From Rheinheimera sp. SA_1 (GTDB taxonomy: Bacteria > Pseudomonadota > Gammaproteobacteria > Enterobacterales > Alteromonadaceae): 64,000 nucleotides of DNA. The stretch is taken from contig NZ_LXWK01000016.1 of the NCBI RefSeq assembly GCF_001669775.1, positions 62,001-126,000 on the forward strand. The letters are read 5' to 3'. This document shows positions 27,679-38,000 of the stretch, piece by piece. Positions within the stretch are counted from its first letter, which is position 1. The number at the start of each line of letters is the position of its first letter. The notes under the pieces were generated by a model. That model was not told where the DNA came from, did no database searches, and saw nothing but the letters and a program-made list of their open reading frames with translations. Both the position numbers and the translations under genes were made by a program.

Positions 27679-28707
27679 TTACGAAGTTAATTCACCTCTT
27701 AAATTACGTTGCATTAGGTTGCGAATTTCTGCTGGTTGTAGCGGCTGACTCAGCAAATAGTGCAGCTTGGTCAACGTCGCTTCGAGCGTCATATCAAAAC
27801 CACTAATCACACCACTGTTTTTAAGGGCGTTACCCGTGGCGTAACCGTCCATATTGACCTTGCCTTTAAAACACTGGGTACAGTTGACTATCACGGTGCC
27901 ACGCTCTGATGCTTCTCGCAGTGCTGCCAGCAATGGCTCAGCTTGCGGCGCGTTGCCGACACCATAAGATTTGATAATTAACGCTCGTACCGGCGCTGCC
28001 GCCATATTGCGGATCACGTCAACGCTGATCCCAGGATACAAAGTCACCACGCTGATCGGCTGCGGGGTGATTTGTGCGACTTGTAACGGCACATGACTTT
28101 GATGCTGCGAAAGCTGACCCGCTAGCATTTCAATATGAATACCGGCTTGCAGCAGCGCCGGAAAGTTAGGCGAGGCGAAGGCATTAAAGCCATCGGCATC
28201 GGCTTTGGTGGCACGATTGCCACGAAACAGCTGATTGTTAAAATACAAAGCCACTTCGGCAATTGGATAATAGGCCGCCAGATACAGCGAATTCAGTAAA
28301 TTAACCTGACCATCAGATCGCAATTGCGCCAGCGGAATTTGCGAGCCGGTAACGATCACCGGTTTTGTCAGGTTTTCCAGCATAAAAGACAAGGCTGAAG
28401 CGGTATAGGCCATGGTATCGGTACCGTGCAACACTACAAAACCATCGTAATCGTCGTAATGCTCGCGGATATCCATGGCGATTTCCAGCCAATGCGCCGG
28501 GGTCATGTCGGATGAATCAATTACCGGATGATATTCATGAATATCAAATTCCGGCATTTCAGGGCGATAGAATTCCGGCATACTTTTCACGGTGTCGGAC
28601 AAAAATCCCGGTACCGGAATATAACCATGATCGGATTTTTGCATACCAATGGTGCCGCCGGTATAAGCGACATAAATACGTTTTGCTGACATCAGGGTAA
28701 GGCTCAT
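27679..28707 (-). CDS. ansA: Cytoplasmic L-asparaginase I
   Basis: This 342-residue type I asparaginase hydrolyses L-asparagine to aspartate and ammonia. Both catalytic threonine motifs are visible: YVAYTGGTIGMQ near the N-terminus and LHGTDTMAYTASALSFML (about 96-113). It is close to E. coli AnsA along its length, including the C-terminal LTKLHYLLSQPL and QRNLRGELT. There is no signal peptide, which separates it from the periplasmic type II enzyme. The start may be the ATG at 28705-28707 or the second ATG at 28690-28692 (MSAKRIYVAY), the latter better matching relatives. It is convergent with the DUF349 gene. Confidence 0.95.
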   Translation of the reverse strand: MSLTLMSAKRIYVAYTGGTIGMQKSDHGYIPVPGFLSDTVKSMPEFYRPEMPEFDIHEYHPVIDSSDMTPAHWLEIAMDIREHYDDYDGFVVLHGTDTMAYTASALSFMLENLTKPVIVTGSQIPLAQLRSDGQVNLLNSLYLAAYYPIAEVALYFNNQLFRGNRATKADADGFNAFASPNFPALLQAGIHIEMLAGQLSQHQSHVPLQVAQITPQPISVVTLYPGISVDVIRNMAAAPVRALIIKSYGVGNAPQAEPLLAALREASERGTVIVNCTQCFKGKVNMDGYATGNALKNSGVISGFDMTLEATLTKLHYLLSQPLQPAEIRNLMQRNLRGELTS

Positions 28708-29003
28708 GTTTTTTTCTATTGTAAACCCTAACTTAGCGCTTTGTCAGGTTGGTTGGTGCAGCAGAGATGAAAAGCGATTTTTGTCGGATTAAAAGTATGC
28801 ATATGAAATGGCACAGCGGTGTCACGTTAACTTGCATGGGCTTAGTCAGAAATAGAGCGAATTTAACTGTTTAATTTATATTTTGTTAATTTAATAATTT
28901 TAAATGTTGTCTATTGTTTTAATTTTAGGCTTTAATAGCTGAGCGGCGAGGGCTCGCCAACAAACCCAATGCTATTTCGACGATAAAAAGGAATTTAATC
29001 AGC
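28708..29003. other. AT-rich intergenic region upstream of the RHS gene
   Basis: About 300 bp between divergent ansA and the giant RHS gene. The stretch 28855-28940 is very rich in A and T, followed by a small GC hairpin (GGCGAG-GG-CTCGCC, 28945-28958) and a ribosome binding site AAAAGGAA at about 28986. Low GC is consistent with a promoter under nucleoid-protein silencing, but no specific operator is recognised. Confidence 0.5.
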
Positions 29004-32000
29004 ATGGATCATCGCTCCATTAAGAACCGTGTTCAATCATTGGCCGTTATTGCGCTGTTTACCCTGTTTTCGCATCAAACCGCTTTTTCTCTCGAATTGT
29101 TACAATTGCCCACTGAATCGAATGCGACACAGGTAACTACGCAGTCAACACAAATAGATGGGACCGTAGGTCGTGATTTTATTGTTGCAGGTAGCACTCA
29201 TACCCGAATTGTCGCCAGCAAGGGCGATGATTTTATGGTCAGTGGCACTGGCGCACAGATCTATGTCATCGAAAAAGGAGATGGCCGCGATGTCATTCAT
29301 GACAGCGTTGGAAGTAACAAGGTTGCATTCGGCGAAGGGATCTTCTACTCCGAAGTCCATAAAGGGTTACTAAGATCCGGCAATGATCTGGTGATTCGGT
29401 TCGGCTTCAGCGAACAAATGTTAACAATCCGCTCGTTTTTTTCTATTGCCAATACCATCGACGAACTCCAATTTAAAAATGGCCAAAAGCTGACCAAAGC
29501 ACAAATTTTTCCGCTTTTTGGAGTGAAAGCGCCAACAAAGACAGCGGCATCATTGGCGCTTAAACCAGGCACTTCGGGTGTGCCAACGCTTGTTGGAACC
29601 GATAAAGCCGACATTCTCATTGCCCGTTATGGCACAACTCAATTTAACAGTTTAGCGGGCGCAGATATTTTGGTTCCCCGAGGACCAGGTGTAGTGATGC
29701 CATTTGATGGAAGTAGTACCCAAAAGTTGATTGTGGCTTATGAGGGAAATAACGTCATTCAATTTAAACCAGATGTTGTTTTAGCTGATATTGCTGAAAG
29801 TTTGCAGAAAGTCGGCAATGATTTAATCATCGTCAATGCTAAAACTCAAAGCGAAATTGTAGTTTTCGAGTTCTTCATCCGTAGTCATACCCTCAGCAGT
29901 ATTCGGTTCGAAAGCGGTGGTGAACTTTCAGCAAATCAAATTTTTGCGTATTTCAGTCTTACTCCAGCAACAAAAAATGACCGATTTTACATGGTTGCAC
30001 CCACACAGCAGTTTGACCTAAATGAACCTGTGACAGGAGGAGAAAATCCAGATCCTTGCTCTGGAATAAATTGTGATATCGGGAATGACGGTGATTTCTC
30101 CAAAGTACAAAGCACAGAAACCGACGATTTGTTGATCGCAAATCTGGATAAAACCTTGTTTAACCCGGGTCTTGGCAACGATGTGATGCTGGGCGGCAAA
30201 GGTGATGATCGTTACCGTATTTATGCCGGTCACGGACATGATCTTATCGTTGATACTGAAGGCAAAAATGAACTGTTGTTTGGTGATGGTATCGCCAAAG
30301 CGAATGTGCTGGCTGGATTGAGCCGTGTCGGAGAGGATCTTGTACTCAGCTTAAATCTTGGAGCACAAACAATCAGAGTTCAGCAATTTTTCACCCTGCT
30401 CAATACCTTAGAAGTGATTAAGTTTCTCAATGGAGAATCATTAACCAGGCTGGAATTATTTCAGGCGTTAAATGCAACACCCCCTACAGCCAGTATGTTG
30501 AGCAGAAAACCAGCATTCGGTGACAAGACAAAAAATGTGCTGACAGGTACGACGGGGCCAGATTTGCTGGTCAACCGGATGGGTGTCGAGCACATCAAGG
30601 GCCTCGCAGGCAACGATATTATTGTTGTTCAGGGTTTTGGACCAGTCTACACGAATATCTATGAGTCGGAACGGACACGCGAAATTCAAATTGAAATTGA
30701 AAGTAGCAATGGTAAAGACATTCTATATCCACAAGGCGACCAATTTACAACGGTGTTGTTATGGATCCGCTCCGGACTCACACGAGCTCAAACTTTAAGT
30801 AAGCTCACTCGCTCTGGCGACGATTTAATCGTACCGACTAGTTCCAAAACCGATGAGGTTCGGATCCCACAATTCTTTAGCCGCAAAAACAATCTTACTT
30901 CGGTTGTATTGAAAGATGGATTCATAGATAAAGCAGAAATTTTTGAACTGTTTGCAGCGACTGAACCTGTTGCAACAGCAGATTTTAAGATTGCGGCGGC
31001 CGGTGCGGTGTTCCTCAATTGCGAAAGTTTAAATTCGTATTATCAGAACAACCCTCAGCTAAAAATTGCCGGCGACAGCAATATTGTTATTCAATCATCG
31101 GAATTAATCGCTGACCGCGTCAACGAATGGGCAGAATTTGATTTCAGCGCGTCAGCCAGAACCAACCATCTTTATTGTTTTAGTCTGGTCAATCCACCAT
31201 CCAATATGCAAATGATTGCGGATACAGGGGCAATGGGCTGGAAACCACAATATGGCGACCCCAAAAACCAGCCAATTGAAGTCAAAGTGATAACAGACGC
31301 AATGAGCCAGGCTTCGGCGGTGTTTACTTTGGTGTTTAATTATGAAAACCGGCCGCCAAAATTCGAACATCAACCACGTACTCTTGCCTTTAAAGAAGTC
31401 GCGTTCAGAGATCTGGTGGTGATTTACGACTATGACAATTACAGTGATCCTGCAAGCTTTAGCCTGCTGCAAGCGCCACTAGGGTTAACTTTACATGCTG
31501 ATGAAGATCATCAAAAAACTCATATCAAATGGACGCCGTCATCGGAACAAGTTGGTCAACATCAAGTGGTTATCCGGGTTGAAGATCGTTATGGCAAGTC
31601 TGCGGAGCTTTCCTACAGTATTGAAGTAAAAGAATTCCACACCTTGGCGTCTCTGCCGCCAGGACATTCGAAAATTCCCAAAACAGGTATTAGTACGTTT
31701 GAAAATCCCTGGGAAGATGGGGCCACTCAGCTGGGCACCGAGCGGGTTTTCGAACGGGATGATCTGCGGGAAGTGGTGGTAGATAAAGTCAATGGATTGA
31801 TTTGGCAAGATGATGCCGCTGTTGAAACAATCAAGAGAAGCCCAGAGGCTGGTGTTAATTATTGCAATAATCTTGAATTGGGCGGGATTACCGATTGGCG
31901 TTTGCCTTCACGGCTTGAAATGTTGTATCTGTTAACTCAAAATCGCGATCGCAAAGTAACTGGGCCATTGATGCGTCCTATTGACTTTGCGTTTAAACAC

Positions 32001-35000
32001 TTGGCAGGGGACTGGCAGTATTATGAAGATTACGTAACCCTTGCTCTTGAGGGGCCGATGTTTGGTTCGTATTTCAATTCTATTGAAAACAGAGTCGAAT
32101 TCGCAACTCAGCGTTTACGAGCCATCAATCCAGATTTTGAAGAGCATGTGAGATGTGTCAGCGGTCTGGAGCAATTTCAGCCGGATTTTCAACGGCTGGA
32201 ACCCTTGGCTGTGACTATTGATAAAACGAACAATCTAATGTGGGAAGACGGTCCTCAAATCGATCGCGAAAGAATACTCTGGCAGGACGCCGCTGCATAT
32301 TGTGAAAATCTGAATTATGCCGGTTTTGACGACTGGCGCTTACCAAATATTAATGAATCGCACACCTTGCTGCTGGAGTTTGATGTTTACGGCGGGAAGA
32401 ACACCGACGGCACTCGTCGCATGCCAACAGCCTTTAATTTTGTACCTACTTATGCAGGCTCTCAATGGTTGCCTTCAACCCCAGATACTGTTTTCAGATA
32501 TCGCGATCATGGCAGCCATGAATTAAACACATTGGATGGTATAAACCACCAGAAGTCGGGTAGTAATGGCTCTCCTCGTTGTGTTCGAAGTTTTGTACAT
32601 GTGCCAGGCATTCCTGCAGTAGCCCCCTACCAAACGTCAATTCGTGTGGGGCAGGAACTATTGTTGGATGCGAGTGCTAGTAGCGTACCAAACGGACATA
32701 TTGAACGTTTTCAATGGCTGAATGTGAAGACAAAAGCTGTATTGGGTGACCAGGCCATCTTACGTACTAAGTTCTCGACTGTTGGGATGGTTGAGCTGAA
32801 GCTGACGATTTGGGATGCCAATGGCGTATCTGCTCAATACAAACCGAACATTAAAATCGAAGTGAAACCTGCTCTTGTCCATAAGTTTACTGTGTGTCCA
32901 GCCACACCTGTAGCAGATGATCGATCGTATAAAGCAATGTATCCGAAAGATAACATTCCTTGGACAGGTGGCTATGCTCCTAAGGTAGAGGACATCGCCC
33001 GGGCTTTTAATCATGCCCGCGCTAAGGACCCTTCTGTTCACCAATATCTGTTGATGCCAACTCAAGCCGTGTGGAATTCAATGAGTGAGGAGCAACAAGG
33101 CTTGTATCTGATAAATGCCGAACGAGTCGCCAGAGGCATAAAACCTTATTCAGGTTATGACGCTGCTGTGCGCAAAGTCGCATGGAACTACGCTAAATAT
33201 ATTCAAGATCGTAACCAAGTAATTGGTCACCATAATGATGGACGTACGCCACTAGAGCGTCTGTTGGCGCATGTTGACATTACAAACTTTGCTGATCGTT
33301 TTATTCGCATGGCTGAATCAATTTCATACGTCCCAGATCATGTTGGTGATGGTGTTCATTATCCGATGGCTAGTTCTGTCTATGCATGGTTGTATGAAGA
33401 TAAAGACTGGTTTGCTGATTTCGGCATTACAGGACAACCATGGGGACATCGGGACCATTTATTGCAAACCGGATTAAACGACAATCATGGCGATGACAAA
33501 AGCGAAGGCGTTATAGGTTTAGCTACGCGACACTCATTTTATCAGCCTGGAGTAACACCGCCCACGGAACAAAGCACACTCATCGTTTTTAACACCATCG
33601 ATCAGGGTCCGAATTGGGACGAATCCCGTATCGGTAAAGTGGATGTCAGTCAGGCGCAAGGCTGTCTGGTCAATCAACTGGATTTACCGGCTGATGATCC
33701 ACAGCTGACGGGTCTGAAACAACTCACGGTTACCCCGGCAAATTTACATTTAGTGGTTGGCCAATCTTCAGCACTTACCGTCACCGGCATTTACCAAGAT
33801 GGTAGTCAGCGGGATTTAAGCGCTTTGGTGCAATTTGAAGCCGACACTTATTCCGTTGCCTCAGTAAAAAATAGTCATGTCTATGCTGAGCGTAGCGGAA
33901 CAACCACGCTATTTGCCAAAGCCGGTGCTATTGAGTCGAACCGGCTTTATATTACCGTGGGTGAAGCGACGGACACTTCCGTATTGGCGGGCACTGCTGC
34001 GGCACCATTGAGTGAATATATTGCCGACAATGCCACGGTACAAAACCTCAACCCAATGGCGCTGGCGGTCTTTAGTGGCTTAGTGACTGACCGGGATGGC
34101 CGACCGCTGCCTGATGTGGATGTTAGTTTATTGCTGGCTGCAGACTACGGTTCGGTCAAAACCAACGCCGATGGTCGTTTTATGCTGGCGGGCCCCGCTG
34201 GTGCGCAAACGGTGGTGTATCAGAAAACAAATCATCTGGTGCTGCAGCGCTCTGTTATTGCAACCAGCAGTCAATGGGCGGCTTTGCCTGATGTGATGTT
34301 ACTGGAGCGAGACAGCAAACAAAGCTTTATCGACCTGACATCCGGCACCCCGCAAGTACATCAGTCGACACTGATCAGTGATGAATTTGGTGAACGCCGT
34401 GCCACTGTGGTCTTTAACGGTATCACCTCAGCCGAAATCCGTTCCAAAGATGGCTCAAGACGCCCGGTGCAGCAGTTTGCTTTTAGCGCAACCGAATTTG
34501 AAACTCCGGCATCAATGCCCGGTGAGCTACCGGTAGAAACTGCCTTTACCTGGGCTTCCGACTTACATGTTGCCGGCACACATTACACCGACTCTGTGCA
34601 TTACAACGCTGATGTGGTGCTGTATTTAGACAATTTCCTGCAGTTCCCGGTGGGAGAAATAGTGCCAGTCGGATATTTCGACCGCAACCTGTCCAAATGG
34701 ATTGCCTCACCCAATGGTGTGGTGGTTAAGCTGCTCGACAAAAACAGCGACGGTGTTGTTGATGGGATTGACTACAACGACGATGGCAATGCCGATGATG
34801 TAAATAACAATGGCAGTTCCACGGATGAAGCGATTGGCCTGGCAGGTTACCGCGCTGGTGATACGCTGTGGCGCGCTGCGTTTAAACATATGACACCTTA
34901 TGATTTGAACTGGTCGGCTGCCGATGCGGAAGGGCCGGAAGCTATTGAATTGCTTGAGGGGGATACCGGCGAGGAAGATGAAAAGAACTGTGAGAATGCA

Positions 35001-38000
35001 AAGACGGGGTCTTTTGCCAACCCTTACCAACAGTCATTCCACGAAGATATCGCAATCGCTGGTACCGACTTACGGCTGCATTATTCCAGTCAGCGAACCT
35101 TTGGTTATCAACATAAAATCCATGTTGCGGTCAGCGGCGATAACATACCACCGTCGTTGGAGAAAATGATTGCCCGCTTTGAAATAGCCGGTCGGGTGTT
35201 TGAGCAGGAATTTAACCCGGCACCAAATGTGGAAGCCGAGTTTATCTGGGATGGTACACATCCTGATGGCAAGCGTGCCGAAGGCATTGTCAGCGGCCGT
35301 GTCAGCATCGGTTTTGAATATCCAACGGTATATTTAAGTTCAGGTAATGCCGCCACCAGCGGACAACCGTTGTCCAGCTTTCCGGTAGCCTGGGCGACAC
35401 TGAGTGATGTGGTGACGCAAGTGCCAGGTCGGCAAAATGTGATTGCCTGGCAGCAGCGTGGTGTCAGTATTAAAAATACCTTTGACAGCCAACTGGCTGA
35501 AGGTTGGTCACTGTCAAATGTGCACGAGTTTGACCCTAAAGGTAAAGTCTATTTAGGTAGCGGTACTGTAGCTGATGTCGCAACCTCATCACTGATCTTG
35601 CGAACCGGTCAGACTTATAGCCATGTTGTGGGAGACGACGGCCATTATCAGGCAGGCGGGCGCAACATCGATTACACCATTAGCAGTGACAATACCATTA
35701 TCGATAGAGTGACCGGCCTTGAATGGCAGAATCCTCGGTTACCGGAGCGATTCCGGTTCAAAGAACAAGCAGCCGCATATTGTGCAGCCTTGCCGACTAA
35801 GACCACTTTGCGATGGCGTTTACCCACACCAAAAGAAGTAGGCTACACCATTGATAAATCCGGGGCGAACAACACCCAGATCATCTACAGCATTACTCAG
35901 GCAAGGGATATGTGGCATCAGAATACCCTGAACGAAACCAACAGGCCTATTGCAGCAGTCTGTGTCCGTGGTGAAGATTTGGATGTCAGCACCATTACCG
36001 GCTTAACCCGTAATGCCAGTCTGGACGTTGTAGTGGATAAAAACAGCGGTCTGATGTGGCAAGACAGTGCAGACAACACCAGTGTAAAAAGGGATTGGCA
36101 GGGTAGCATTGCGCATTGTGAAGCGTCAGAGCATGCAGGTTTTGATGACTGGCGCCTGCCGAACGTGAACGAGCTATTTTACACTTTGCCAAATGCAGTG
36201 TTCCAGCATTACACCACTCTGCCAGTGGGTGTGTCATGGAACCCTCAAGCGCCGCATCGTAACCCCTACTGGACCAGCACCACTAATTTACAGGTTGATG
36301 ACCAGGCCTGGGCGGTTGAAAGCAACAGCTTTAACAGTGAAAATTTCAAAAAAACGGATATATATCATGTGCGCTGTGTGCGTCAGGACAACACCTCGTC
36401 ACGCATGCCATTTCGCTTTAACAGCAAAGGCCAGCATGTTGCTACCTTTGATAGTACAGCAGGTAAAGACTTAACCCTTTACCAATACAATGTTGCCGGA
36501 AAACTGAGCCAGATCAGTGACAGCTTTAGCAATACGCTGAATATTGAACGTGATAGTACCGGCCGTGTCACCGCGATTATCGCGCCAGACGGCCAGCGAA
36601 CCCAGTTATTGATCGATCAGAATAATTTCTTGACCGAGGTTAAGTATGAAGATGGCAGTGATTTCCAGTTCTTCTACAACGAAAGAGGCTTGTTAAAGGA
36701 AAAAACCGATCCGAATGAATATGTATTTGGGCGGTTATATAACGCTGCCGGACGAGTAGAGCAGGTGACTGCACCTGAAGGCGCTAGTTGGCAATTCTTT
36801 GATCACCGTGACGCTCGTGGTGTCAACAGATATGGTTACCAGACCGCTGAAGGCAATGCCTACCAGAGTATTCGACAGGTGCTTGCCAACCGGGACATTC
36901 AAACCAGTACCACCAGCGAAAGTGGCGGCCAGACGGTGTATGTGCAAAGTGCCGACGAACTGACGGAAAGCAGCACCAGTTATGGCGTGGTGACGTTAGT
37001 TAAGAATGTGCTGGATAGTAAAACGTTGCGGCCAATGCCGAAGACGATAGTCACTACTTTTCCCAGTGGTTTAAGCAATACCAGCAGTATTAGCAAAACC
37101 TATGCAGAAAATGGTGCTGACACCGCTATTTATACCCTGACGGCGCAAAGCAATGGCAAAACCAGCACCGCCGAAGTTAACGCCCGTACTGGTATCACAC
37201 AAAGTACATCACCCGAAGGGCGAACCAGCACCAGCTATCTTGATCTGCAAACCTTGCTGCTGAGCAAGCAAAGTGTGACGAGCTTGTTTGACAGCACCTT
37301 TAGCTATGACAGCCGGGGCCGTCTGAAGCAAAGCACGACTGGCGAGCGGCAGGTGCTATACAGCTACGACACTGCAGCGCGCGGCCAGGTCAGCAGTGTC
37401 ACCGCAGCCGATGGCAAGGTAACCAGCTACCAGTATGACGACTTAGGCCGGGTCACCCGGGTGACATACCCGGATGGGCATAGCACCCAAACGCAGTATG
37501 ATGCCAATGGCAACGCCGTCGCGGTGATAGTGCCAAGCCTGGAGCAGCATGATTTTACCGTGAATGGCATTGGCAATACCGCCAGCGAAACGCGGCCGGT
37601 GAACAGCACCACGCGTTATGTGTACAACCGTGACAAGCAACTGACGGCAATTGAGTTGCCATCGGGTGAGCGGATTGAGTACGGCTATCAGAATGGCCGT
37701 CTGGTCAGTACACAAATGCCGGAAGGAACCAGCGAGTATCTGTATCAGCAGGGTGACCAGCTGCAGGAAGTAAAGGAAGGCACTGAGAAGGTCAACTACA
37801 GCTACGACGGCAGCTTGCTGACGTCGATGCAATATAGCGGCGAGCTAAATAGTAGCCTTAGCTACGGTTACAACAATGATTTACAGGTTAATAGCTTAAG
37901 TTACGCCGGTGGCAGCACCAGTCTGAGTTACGATAAAGACGGCCTGGTGACTGGCATTCATGGCTTTGAAATCAGTTACCGCGCCGACAACGGCCTGCCA

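Noticed and set aside
37443-37832. Minus-strand frame of 129 codons, also present at 39956-40345
   Set aside because: It is the antisense shadow of the repeated RHS core; its duplication reflects the RHS duplication and not a gene.
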